Of a stretch of DNA of 64,000 nt, positions 33,998-42,034 are shown one piece after another. A model generated the notes under the pieces. The model had not been told where the DNA came from. It did no database searches and saw nothing but the letters and a program-made list of their open reading frames with translations. Origin of the DNA: Pyrinomonadaceae bacterium (GTDB lineage: Bacteria; Acidobacteriota; Blastocatellia; Pyrinomonadales; Pyrinomonadaceae); the NCBI GenBank assembly GCA_021228405.1, contig JAJQRF010000001.1:558001-622000 (forward strand). Direction: 5' to 3'. How positions within the stretch are numbered: the first letter of the stretch is position 1; each line of letters starts with the position of its first letter. The translations under genes and the position numbers were made by a program.

Positions 33998-34148
33998 ATT
34001 TTCACGACAGGCGCGTTTGCGGGGAAAGGAGATTTCCGCGCCTATCTTACTCTAAATTTCAATTTCAAACTAGCCTTGAAAAACTAATTGCTGACTGCTG
34101 AACGAATAGAAACCAAAAAACTTGCAGGATAGAAACGGAAATAATTTT

Positions 34149-34241
34149 CGGAACGCGGATTGGACGGATGCGGCAGATTTACGAAGATAACTTTAATGTA
34201 AATCCGTCGCAATCCGCCTGATTTGTTCGATTCGCGTTCCG
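34149..34241. repeat. Imperfect hairpin repeat of the AACGCGGATT type
   Basis: CGGAACGCGGATTGGACGGA at 34149 and the complementary end TTCGATTCGCGTTCCG at 34226-34241, with AGATTTAC/GTAAATC pairing inside. It lies just downstream of the ATP-grasp gene stop, and a related element is at 17297-17388. Confidence 0.7.
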
Positions 34242-34249
34242 ATTTAAGT

Positions 34250-35602
34250 TTAAAAATCTTCCAGAACGACGAGCGCGGTTTCGCCGCCGCCTTGCGTGAT
34301 GTTTACGAGAGATTGCGAAGCCAGACGAACCATTCCGCCTTCCATTTTGCCAAGGAAAAGAAACGGGTCGAAATCGATGTTCATATTCTGCATCGCAGCT
34401 TCCGTTTCGGTAAAAGCCGGAATCGAAATCTTATTCGTCCCGGCACGTTCCTGCACGATAAAACAATCTTTCAAAGCATTTTCCAAAACGTCGTCCCATT
34501 CCGATGCGGAACTTTCCCAACCGATCTGAATGCCGTGACCGCCGTAATCGTCGTGCGGTTTCAGGATAAATCGCTCACGTTCGCGGCGTAAAAATTCCAA
34601 CAATTCGATTTCCTTTCCCTCAAACGTCGTGCGCGAATCGCGGACGCGGCGCGTCCAAGGGATGTGTTTGCGAATCATTTCGCGTTGTTCGTTTGTAAAA
34701 ATCCGTGCGTATTTTTCGTCCGTCGCAATTGCAAAACTCGTCTTTTTGTGCGGAATCTTGACGCGGAAATTGTTTGCCATACAAATATTTCCGTCCATAT
34801 AAGCCCGCGTAAACGGGTGATCTTCGTCGAATTTTTCGAGAAATTCGTGAATGATAACGCGTTTATAAAAAATATCGATCTCGAAATCACCCGAACGCAG
34901 GATTTTTCCGTCATATTCGAGTTCGTAGGGGCTTGTGACCAGAGTTTTACAGCCCTGCGATTCAAAATAATCCTGCAAAAGATAAAATTCGGGTGCAGTC
35001 GAAACGCCTTCCCAATCGACGATGACGATGTTCGGTTTTTCCTTTTTTCCGCCGAAATCGCGGTAGGCATCGATCAACGAATCGAGCAAATTTTTATGCG
35101 GCTGAGGTTTGTAATGTGCGTTTTCAGCCAGAAATTTCTGAACTTCGGGCACTTTTTCAAAGACCTTTTCAAACGATTTCTGATCGCCGACCCCGGCGGG
35201 CGTTTCGGCGTTGTATTCGAGAAACTTAAAATCGTCGCCGCAGAGAAAAGTGTCGAAACGGCTCGACGCGCACAAACCGTCGTAGAGCGGATCGATCCGC
35301 GCCATTCTTTCTTCCTTTTCCGTGAGGTTTATTTCCGCCAGAATCTCGTCGTTTTCGAGCGCGGCTTCGGTCAAACGGATGAAGGCGGGATGAAGCGTTT
35401 CGACGGCATTTCCGATGCGTTCATACATAGTTCTCGAAATAAAATGCGGTCGCAGAAACGGGCAGATCGGGCGGTCGCCGTGCAGGATTCCGTTTTGTTT
35501 TTGCATCTCACGCAATTCGGCGAAAAGTCCGGTGTCAAAGCGATGCTTTTCGAGCAGTTTTTCGTCCAGAGCCTGAATCGATTTTTCGAGTTTGTCGTTC
35601 AT
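34250..35602 (-). CDS. ATP-grasp family protein (glutathionylspermidine-synthase-like, possibly circularly permuted)
   Basis: 450 aa. Features of ATP-grasp amide ligases: an acidic CGDDFKFLEYNAETPAGVGDQ block (residues about 122-142), NIVIVDWEGV, and the phosphate-loop-like segment FILKPHDDYGGHGIQIGWE near residue 345, followed by CFIVQERAG and a final Gly-rich QGGGETALVVLEDF. Order of elements suggests the permuted ATP-grasp group seen with many environmental bacteria. Substrate unknown. It is divergent from the pspA gene with 210 bp between the starts, so both may share a control region. Confidence 0.7.
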   Translation of the reverse strand: MNDKLEKSIQALDEKLLEKHRFDTGLFAELREMQKQNGILHGDRPICPFLRPHFISRTMYERIGNAVETLHPAFIRLTEAALENDEILAEINLTEKEERMARIDPLYDGLCASSRFDTFLCGDDFKFLEYNAETPAGVGDQKSFEKVFEKVPEVQKFLAENAHYKPQPHKNLLDSLIDAYRDFGGKKEKPNIVIVDWEGVSTAPEFYLLQDYFESQGCKTLVTSPYELEYDGKILRSGDFEIDIFYKRVIIHEFLEKFDEDHPFTRAYMDGNICMANNFRVKIPHKKTSFAIATDEKYARIFTNEQREMIRKHIPWTRRVRDSRTTFEGKEIELLEFLRRERERFILKPHDDYGGHGIQIGWESSASEWDDVLENALKDCFIVQERAGTNKISIPAFTETEAAMQNMNIDFDPFLFLGKMEGGMVRLASQSLVNITQGGGETALVVLEDF

Positions 35603-35812
35603 ATTTTTTTCATCCGTCGTTTATTTATCATTAATGTAGCCGATATATAAGGATAACCCAATTTTTATTTAACTCTAATTTTTCTTTCCGCTATTCAACA
35701 ATTCGGTTTTCCTGTTATACTTGAAACGGAATTTGCAACTTTGCGGAAAGTGCTGTCGTAAGGGATTTGGCAAAAGTTATTTAGTATAATTTTTTAGGAG
35801 CAGGTTAGAAAA

Positions 35813-36565
35813 ATGGGATTGTGGGCAAGATTAACTAGAATATTTCGCGCAAGCACAGGCGCGGCTTTGGACAAAATGGAAAACCCCGAATTGGTTCTTC
35901 AACAAACGATTCGGGATATGCGCGACCGTGTGCCTGAACTCAACAACTCCGTGGCGCAGGTGATGGCGACCGAACGGCTTTTGGCAAAGAACAAGGATAA
36001 TCTCGAAAAGCAAGTCGTCGATCTCGACTCGAAAATCAAAGCTTCGGTCAAAATGGGACGCGACGACATTGCGACGGCATATATCGGACAGCTTCAGCAG
36101 GCGCAGATCGATCTGGAACGCACCAACGTTCAGCACGAACACGCACAGGTCGCCTCAAAACAGGCTTTGAAGGCACGCGACAATTACGTGCTGAATATGA
36201 AAAAGCGCACCGCCGAAGCGATGCAGCTCATCAGCGCGGCAAAACAGGCGAAATTGCAGGAACAGCTCGCGCAGACGATGGAAACCTTCAACATCGGCGA
36301 CGATGCTTCGACCTTTAACGAGATGCGTGAAAAGATCGACCGCCGCGTTGCCGCCGCCGAAGCCAAACTCCAACTCGGCTCAAGTTCGGTCGATTCGCAG
36401 ATGCAGGACATCGAACGCGAAGCGATGGACATTCAGCTTCACGACAAACTGCTCGAATATAAACAATCGATGGGACTGCTCGGACAGGGCAGCGGAAACG
36501 CGACCGGAAAACAGATCGGAGCCGGAACGAATGGGCAGAAAAGCGAAGAAGATATTTTGAACTAA
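35813..36565 (+). CDS. pspA: PspA/IM30 family membrane-remodelling protein
   Basis: 250 aa with TAGGAGCAGG about 9 nt before ATG. ESCRT-III-like helical protein that coats stressed inner membranes. It begins MGLWARLTRIFRASTGAAL (amphipathic membrane-binding helix), then NPELVLQQTIRDMRDRVPEL and a long coiled coil to about residue 220, with a Gly/Asn-rich tail. No PspF-type regulator or sigma-54 site identified. It is followed by a membrane-anchored coiled-coil gene 87 nt downstream. Confidence 0.93.
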   Translation: MGLWARLTRIFRASTGAALDKMENPELVLQQTIRDMRDRVPELNNSVAQVMATERLLAKNKDNLEKQVVDLDSKIKASVKMGRDDIATAYIGQLQQAQIDLERTNVQHEHAQVASKQALKARDNYVLNMKKRTAEAMQLISAAKQAKLQEQLAQTMETFNIGDDASTFNEMREKIDRRVAAAEAKLQLGSSSVDSQMQDIEREAMDIQLHDKLLEYKQSMGLLGQGSGNATGKQIGAGTNGQKSEEDILN

Positions 36566-36652
36566 GTATTACCGAATGAAACTATTCAAAATAATCAGCC
36601 GAAACGAACAATCGGCAAAACTTAAACGGCGAAATTAGCATCTACAATATTT

Positions 36653-37504
36653 ATGGCTGACTTAGCAAAGTATCAACAGGAATTCAATAGATTTAACACC
36701 AAATATGTTAAGGAAGCGGTCAAAGAGCCGGTCAACTTTTGGGGTTTGGCGGGTTTTGCCGTTGCCGCCGCTTACACCGGAAGTGTCATTCCTCTGCTCG
36801 TCGCGCTCATTTTTGAAGCAATTTACGTCGTCGTCCTGCCGATGGTCCCGGCGTATCGTCAACTCGTCAACAATCGTGAAAAAGACCGTGCGCGCGCGCT
36901 GAACAGAGCGAACCGCGACAAATTAATTAAAAGTTTTACGCTGCGCGAACGCGAAGCGGTCGAATATCTGCGTTGGCAGAAGGATAAGATTCAGGAAAAC
37001 TATCATAAATTTACGGGTGCGCGTGAATTGCCGACCAATCTTCGTTCGCTCGAACAGCGTTGGGAAGATTTCGTCGATCTGCTGGACGTTTACCGCCGCC
37101 GCAAACAGCATCTGAAATCGATCAACCGCCAAGCGGTTCACAATCAGCTGGCACAGGCTTTTCGCGCCGCCGAAAATGCGCCCGACGAAAAAACGCGCCG
37201 TATTCAGCAAACGAACGTCGAAATCTTAAAACGCCGTCTGGCTTCGTTCGACGAACTCGAAAATTCGGTCAAGCTCGTCGAAGGTCAGCTTCAATCGATC
37301 GAAAACTTTTTCGGCTACTTAAACGATGAGATCGTCACGATGTCAACGCCCGAAAAATTCTCTCTGCTCGATTTTGAACAGCTTTCCGATTCGATCGCGA
37401 TGACCAAACAGATGCTCGACGCAACCGCCGATTCGGTCGGCGCGCTCGATTCATACAACCGCGAAATGGGCAACTACGAACTTTTGCCCGAAGCAAACAG
37501 GTAA
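36653..37504 (+). CDS. Membrane-anchored coiled-coil protein, partner of PspA
   Basis: 283 aa. A short amphipathic N-terminus is followed by a hydrophobic region at about residues 28-67 (WGLAGFAVAAAYTGSVIPLL and IFEAIYVVVLPMVPAY, likely two membrane helices), then a purely helical, basic, cytoplasmic part with TLREREAVEYLRWQKDKIQ and a C-terminal helical hairpin. Immediately downstream of pspA in the same orientation. No named family recognised; the context suggests a role in envelope-stress response together with PspA. Confidence 0.75.
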   Translation: MADLAKYQQEFNRFNTKYVKEAVKEPVNFWGLAGFAVAAAYTGSVIPLLVALIFEAIYVVVLPMVPAYRQLVNNREKDRARALNRANRDKLIKSFTLREREAVEYLRWQKDKIQENYHKFTGARELPTNLRSLEQRWEDFVDLLDVYRRRKQHLKSINRQAVHNQLAQAFRAAENAPDEKTRRIQQTNVEILKRRLASFDELENSVKLVEGQLQSIENFFGYLNDEIVTMSTPEKFSLLDFEQLSDSIAMTKQMLDATADSVGALDSYNREMGNYELLPEANR

Positions 37505-37505
37505 A

Positions 37506-37748
37506 ATGCAAAATCTCGGTTTGATCGAAAAAATTCAAAGTCTTCCGCCTGAAACTGTCAACGAGGTGGAAGACTTTGTTGATTTTCTGACTGAAAAGCA
37601 GAAAAGGTCTGCCAAACAAAAACGTCACGCAGAACTGAGTGCTTTTGCAAACGAATTCGGCGGAACCGATCTGGATATTGACGCGGATTTGGAAAACGCT
37701 TCCGCTGAATATTTATTGGAAACTACGAAAGATGACGAAGCGCGGTGA
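37506..37748 (+). CDS. MazE/VapB-like antitoxin (DUF2281 type)
   Basis: 80 aa. N-terminus LIEKIQSLPPETVNEVEDFV is the typical short helical domain of DUF2281 antitoxins, followed by a Lys-rich middle and an acidic toxin-binding tail. Starts 2 nt after the previous stop; its end overlaps the downstream toxin start by 17 nt, a classic toxin-antitoxin layout. Confidence 0.8.
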   Translation: MQNLGLIEKIQSLPPETVNEVEDFVDFLTEKQKRSAKQKRHAELSAFANEFGGTDLDIDADLENASAEYLLETTKDDEAR

Positions 37749-38082
37749 TATTTTTTGGGCAAATATCGCACCGCGTTCAGGCTCCGAACAGCAAGGTCGC
37801 CGTCCCGTCATCGTTATCTCTCACGACGCATTCAATCAAGTTCAAAATTGGCGGTCGATCATCGTCATTCCTATTTCAACTTCAAATTCTCAAGCCAGAC
37901 GCAGTTTGACAGTCGTGCCGATTCCGCAAGGCATCGGTAATTTATCGCAAAACAGTTTTGCCTTGTGTCATCAAGTTACTACTTTAGACCGTTCAAAATT
38001 TGAGCGTCAGATCGGTAGTTTGCCTGAAACGACAATGCAGGAAATCGAAGAAGGATTAAAGGCGGCAATGGATTTATCGTGA
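37732..38082 (+). CDS. mazF: MazF/PemK-family mRNA interferase toxin
   Basis: 116 aa from ATG 37732. It contains the family landmarks KRGDIFWANIAPRSGSEQQG, RRPVIVISHDAFNQ, SIIVIPISTS and the C-terminal helix with VTTLDRSKFERQIGSL. MazF-type toxins cleave single-stranded mRNA at short sequences. Overlaps the antitoxin gene by 17 nt. Confidence 0.9.
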   Translation: MTKRGDIFWANIAPRSGSEQQGRRPVIVISHDAFNQVQNWRSIIVIPISTSNSQARRSLTVVPIPQGIGNLSQNSFALCHQVTTLDRSKFERQIGSLPETTMQEIEEGLKAAMDLS

Positions 38083-38244
38083 TCGTTTTCGTTAAATCGT
38101 CCTTAAATTCACCTGCTAAGTTGTTATCCGCCTTGCGCCTCTTTTTTCTATCAATTAAAATTAGGAATTTCAGTTTTACTGAATGAAACACGCAATTATT
38201 TACAAACTATATAAAGACTAGGAAATTTAATAAAAAACAAATAT

Positions 38245-39354
38245 ATGAAAAGAGTAGGTATTTTGGCAGGGCGCGAGATTACGTTTCCCGAATCGATTAT
38301 CAAAGCTATCAACGAACGCGGCAACGGCGAAGTCGTTGCGGAAATGGTCAAAGTCGGCGGCATCCGGATGGATGAAGAAAAGCGTTACGACGTTATCATC
38401 GACCGCATTTCGCACGAAGTTCCCTATTACCGCGCCACTTTGAAGCGTTTCGCGCTTGAAGGCACATACATTATCAACAACCCGTTCTGGTGGTCGGCTG
38501 ACGATAAATTCTTTAATTTCAGCCTCGCGCAGAAGATCGGCGTGGCAATTCCGAAAACGGTTCTGCTCCCGCAGGAAAAATATATCCAGGACATCACGAG
38601 CGAGAGCTTACGCAATCTCGAATTCCCGATCGACTGGGAAGGCATCGTTAATTATGTCGGCTTTCCCGCGTTCCTGAAACCGCACGACGGCGGCGGCTGG
38701 AAAAACGTTTCCAAAATCTGGAGTCTCGAAGAACTCTGGCACGTTTACAACCAGACGGGCACGCTCTGTATGACTTTGCAGGAAGGCATCGAATACGATC
38801 AGTTCGTCCGCTGTTACTGCGTCGGCAAGGAAAAAGTCCTGATTATGCCGTATGACCCGTCGAAACCGTATTTGTCGGGTATGCAGTATGTCAACGTTGA
38901 CGATTACTTAACGCCCGAATTACACGCAAGAGTCGAGAAAGACTGCATCACCATCTGCGAAGCGTTGAGCTATGACCTGAACACCATCGAATTTGCGATC
39001 AAGGACGGCATTCCTTACGCCATCGACTTTATGAATCCCGCGCCCGATGCCGAACTCGCTTCAGTCGGCGAATACAATCACAACTGGATTGTGAACACGA
39101 TGACCGACTTCATCTTCAAAAAGATCGAAGCCGGACTGGAAACGCCCGAATATCGCTGGTCAGCAATGCTAAACGCACCTGCTGACGCAAAAAAAAAAAT
39201 AACGGCTAAACCGAAAGCCGGAAAAGCGGTCAAGGAAGTAAAAGCGGAAAAAACGGTCAAGGCAGAAAAAGCGGTCAAAGAAGTAAAAGCGACCGCCAAA
39301 AAGAAAGCCGAACCGAAAGCCGCCAAAGCCAAAAAAGCGGGAAGCGCGGAATAG
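38245..39354 (+). CDS. ATP-grasp family protein with a histone-H1-like Lys/Ala tail
   Basis: 369 aa. Residues 1-310 look like an ATP-grasp fold: N-terminal KRVGILAGREITFPE, a central FPAFLKPHDGGGWKNV with the ATP-contacting Lys, LQEGIEYDQFVRCYCVG and NTIEFAIKDGIPYAIDFMNP (metal-binding Glu/Asn region). Residues about 311-369 are low-complexity Lys/Ala/Val/Glu, with KAVKEVKAEKTVKAEKA repeated, resembling histone H1 tails. Such a tail would bind nucleic acid or acidic polymers. Substrate of the enzyme is unknown. Ends in a clear terminator. Confidence 0.75.
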   Translation: MKRVGILAGREITFPESIIKAINERGNGEVVAEMVKVGGIRMDEEKRYDVIIDRISHEVPYYRATLKRFALEGTYIINNPFWWSADDKFFNFSLAQKIGVAIPKTVLLPQEKYIQDITSESLRNLEFPIDWEGIVNYVGFPAFLKPHDGGGWKNVSKIWSLEELWHVYNQTGTLCMTLQEGIEYDQFVRCYCVGKEKVLIMPYDPSKPYLSGMQYVNVDDYLTPELHARVEKDCITICEALSYDLNTIEFAIKDGIPYAIDFMNPAPDAELASVGEYNHNWIVNTMTDFIFKKIEAGLETPEYRWSAMLNAPADAKKKITAKPKAGKAVKEVKAEKTVKAEKAVKEVKATAKKKAEPKAAKAKKAGSAE

Positions 39355-39375
39355 TTTTCCGACCAATCAAAACCG

Positions 39376-39407
39376 AAAACGCGGGCAGAAATGTCCGCGT
39401 TTTTTTA
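39376..39407 (+). terminator. Terminator of the ATP-grasp gene
   Basis: AAAACGCGGGCA (39376-39387) pairs with TGTCCGCGTTTT (39392-39403) with one G-T, followed by further T residues. Confidence 0.85.
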
Positions 39408-39465
39408 TTTAAAATCTTTGTGTTATTATGCTTGGCTGTTATTTTATTAGGAGATTTTGATATGT

Positions 39466-40800
39466 ATGAAAAAAGTAACTTCACAATGGTTAGAGGACAC
39501 AAACGCAGAATTGAAATTACAAGGCATCACAGACGGCGAGCAAAAAATGAAACTTGCAGAAAAGAAGTGGCGACAAGAAAATGTTTCGACGTTAATAAAT
39601 GATAAAAACTTATCTCATCAAGAAATTGCTTCTTTGATTGATAATGAAGTTACTCAAATACGAGCTTACTTCTTAACGCAAACACAAAAAGATCAAGGTT
39701 ATATCAATCCACAATTTGAAGGCGTATTTTACTTTTTCGGGGGGTTCTGGAAAATCGTAATACCTTTCGGATTTGGAAGATTTAGTGTTAGATTCTTCGA
39801 TCATTTGGAAATGCCTGCCGATTTGAAAAGTCAACTTATTTCCAATGAAAGCTCGTTAGAAGAATTTTCGTCAATTTATGCTGATTCTATAGACTACGGT
39901 TATGGAATTGATAGAGTAAATTCTATATGCAAAACAGATTTTTCTAAGGAGTTATTTAGAAGTGCAGATAAACACTTAAAAGCTACCATATCCCTTCTTC
40001 GTCACGAGAAAGCAAGTTCTAAGGCTATTGAAGATGCGCGAATGTCTATAGAGATTTTTCTCAAAGCATTTCTATCAGTTCAAGAAAATTTAACTGATAC
40101 GGACTTGAGAAAAAAATATGGGCATGACATTGAAAAGGCTATTGAACGCTGTATAGGACATGGAATATCTGATTTAGTTCCAATAAAGGGTAAACTAGCA
40201 TTGTTTCCAAATGTCCAAGCAAGATATGAGGCACCTGAACTTACATTTGGGGAGCTTTGGACTTCTTATCGAACTGCGCTTCAAACAGGAACTGCCATTC
40301 TACGAAACTTAACAGGGTTAGATAGTCGAAAATCTATCAAAACGAAAAAATTGCCGAAAGGAAATTTTCTTTCTACAGGACAATTTTCAAATACTTTTGC
40401 AACTCGAATTGGATTAAAAGGCATACATTTCACCGAACTATATAGAGATGTTCTTTTAGATGTTTCTCCTTTAACACTTGAAGAAATTATCATTAACACA
40501 ATAGGAAGTGAAATTTCAAAATATGAAATATTAATCGTAAATCAAATTGTATTCAGAACATATAACACAAATGCTGATGATTCAACACCTTCACTAGAAA
40601 AACATTTAACTCTTGAGTTTGAATTTAAGACTTATTCAAACTTTGTCTATTGGTTACAGTCAGATACATCTCGAAAAAGTTATCGACAAAAAGATTTTCA
40701 TGCCAATGAATTAGGATATACCGAAATTAATGAGTTAAATGATGGTTTAGGAATAAAAATCTATATCGACCATAAGTATGTTCCCGAACTTTGGAAATGA
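39466..40800 (+). CDS. AT-rich gene of unknown function, possible HEPN-like domain
   Basis: 444 aa from ATG 39466 (AGGAG 12 nt upstream; TTG 39457 is also in frame but too near the ribosome-binding site). Base composition and codon use (many AAA, ATA, TTA) are clearly more AT-rich than the neighbours, suggesting acquisition. The middle (AIEDARMSIEIFLKAFLSVQ, then KKYGHDIEKAIERC) has the look of a HEPN-type helical domain; no intact R-x4-6-H RNase motif was found. The C-terminus is beta-rich. A 21-bp tandem array starts right at its stop codon. Confidence 0.7.
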   Translation: MKKVTSQWLEDTNAELKLQGITDGEQKMKLAEKKWRQENVSTLINDKNLSHQEIASLIDNEVTQIRAYFLTQTQKDQGYINPQFEGVFYFFGGFWKIVIPFGFGRFSVRFFDHLEMPADLKSQLISNESSLEEFSSIYADSIDYGYGIDRVNSICKTDFSKELFRSADKHLKATISLLRHEKASSKAIEDARMSIEIFLKAFLSVQENLTDTDLRKKYGHDIEKAIERCIGHGISDLVPIKGKLALFPNVQARYEAPELTFGELWTSYRTALQTGTAILRNLTGLDSRKSIKTKKLPKGNFLSTGQFSNTFATRIGLKGIHFTELYRDVLLDVSPLTLEEIIINTIGSEISKYEILIVNQIVFRTYNTNADDSTPSLEKHLTLEFEFKTYSNFVYWLQSDTSRKSYRQKDFHANELGYTEINELNDGLGIKIYIDHKYVPELWK

Positions 40801-41176
40801 TTTCCCGAACTTAGGTTTTCTTTACCTCAATTGAGGTTTTCAATACCTAAGTGTAGGTTTAAAGAACCTAAGTGTAGGTTTTAAATACCTAGACTTAGGT
40901 TTTCTTCACCTACACTTAGGTTCTTTAAACCTAGGTCTAGGTTCTTTAAACCTACACTTAGGTTTTAAATACCTAGACTTAGGTTCTTTAAACCTAGACC
41001 TAGGTTTTAAATACCTGAACTTAGGTTTTTTATACCTAAAAAAAAATCTTGCAATTTTATTTATTTTTTCTTAAAATCTGCAAATCGCATAAACAAATAT
41101 TTTTCGACTCTTTAAAAGCCTTATTTTGTATGCGGTTATTCCATTTCTAGACATTCTGTAAAAAGGAGATAAAAAG
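40801..41176. other. Intergenic region holding a 21-bp array
   Basis: 376 bp: an 11-unit tandem array (40809-41039) followed by AT-rich sequence carrying the promoter and AAAAAGGAG ribosome-binding site of the next gene. Confidence 0.7.
40809..41039. repeat. Tandem array of 11 units, exactly 21 bp each, fully dyad-symmetric
   Basis: Units look like ACTTAGGTTCTTTAAACCTA, each carrying AGGT...ACCT that can pair. Junctions such as CCTAGACTTAGG and CCTAAGTGTAGG vary and come in both orientations (ACACTTAGG versus CCTAAGTGT). Eleven units, no indel. The sequence CCCGAACTT lies 21 bp apart at the 3' end of the preceding gene (40783) and in the first array segment (40804), so the period begins inside the gene end. 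Confidence 0.95.
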
Positions 41177-41860
41177 ATGTTATTCGATACCTACGAAAAA
41201 CTTTTGAATATGTATCTCAAACAAAAGGCTAATTTGGATACATATAAAGCGCAGGTCGGAGCGACGGCGGCGGACATTACGGCAGTTTCGCAAGCGGCTG
41301 ATACGATGTTGTATATGAAAAATTATGCGGAACTGGTCGATACGGCGAAAAAAGCCGTATTTAAGATAAAAAATGATCTTTACAAAGGCGATAAGGACGA
41401 GCCGATTGTCGAATTCGGCGGCTTTCCCGATTTTTCGCCGCCTTTTCCGCTCGAAGCGGGTTTGCTCGAACAGGCTTTGGAAAGAAATCGGCAGTTTAAG
41501 GCGGCTGAAGATTATACGAAGGCAATCGGCATCGAACTCGGCATCGAGGAAGAAAGTGCGTCGCTATCGCCCGATGACGCGAAGCCGACGGCGGAATTTA
41601 CGGCGGCTTCCGAAGGCTTTATGTTTGCGGCGGTCGTCAGCAATCGCGCTAAAGCGGACAGTTGGGACGTGCTGTTTCAGCGCGACGGCGAAACGGGTTG
41701 GACGCTTGCCAGGACCGCGACGGGCAAATCGGTTGATGTCACGATCACGCCGACCAATCCCGCCAAACCCGAACGCGTCAAGGTTAAAATCCAACTCAAA
41801 AAGAACAACCAAAACTACGGTCAAGCGTCGGCGATTACTGAAATAACACTAAATCCGTAA
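41177..41860 (+). CDS. Unknown protein with helical N-terminus and C-terminal beta domain
   Basis: 227 aa, strong AAAAAGGAGATAAAAAG before ATG. Residues 1-135 are helical (TYEKLLNMYLKQKANLDTYK, MKNYAELVDTAKKAVFKIKN). Residues about 148-227 look like a fibronectin-III-type or similar beta-sandwich, as in SWDVLFQRDGETGW and KPERVKVKIQLKKNNQNYG. No signal peptide. Downstream of the 21-bp array; convergent with a TPR gene across a long inverted repeat. The family is not recognised. Confidence 0.65.
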   Translation: MLFDTYEKLLNMYLKQKANLDTYKAQVGATAADITAVSQAADTMLYMKNYAELVDTAKKAVFKIKNDLYKGDKDEPIVEFGGFPDFSPPFPLEAGLLEQALERNRQFKAAEDYTKAIGIELGIEEESASLSPDDAKPTAEFTAASEGFMFAAVVSNRAKADSWDVLFQRDGETGWTLARTATGKSVDVTITPTNPAKPERVKVKIQLKKNNQNYGQASAITEITLNP

Positions 41861-41863
41861 TTA

Positions 41864-42023
41864 AAAGAAAAAAAACTCCCCTCCTTTTGAAGGAGGGGTG
41901 GACGCGCTTCGCGGACGGGGTGGTTTCTTTTCAAGTTTAATCAGTTGAATTTCTAAACTTTAACCAACCACCCCGCCGCTTCGCGCCACCCCTCCTTAGA
42001 AAAGGAGGGGAGTTTTTTTCTTT
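41864..42023. terminator. Long inverted repeat between convergent genes (repetitive element acting as terminator)
   Basis: AAAGAAAAAAACTCCCCTCC at 41864 pairs with GGAGGGGAGTTTTTTTCTTT ending 42023. The arms also hold CGCTTCGCGGACGGGGTGGT and ACCACCCCGCCGCTTCGCG, i.e. nearly 55 bp per arm, with smaller hairpins (CCCTCCTTTTGAAGGAGGGG) in each. The pattern is a widely distributed mobile palindromic repeat. Confidence 0.85.
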
Positions 42024-42034
42024 ATTAATCCAGT

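Noticed and set aside
34250-35602. Glutathionylspermidine synthase as a definite function
   Set aside because: ATP-grasp features are visible but no amidase domain or polyamine genes support that substrate.
40809-41039. CRISPR array or origin iterons
   Set aside because: No spacers; no dnaA, repA or partition genes nearby, and palindromic units differ from DnaA boxes.
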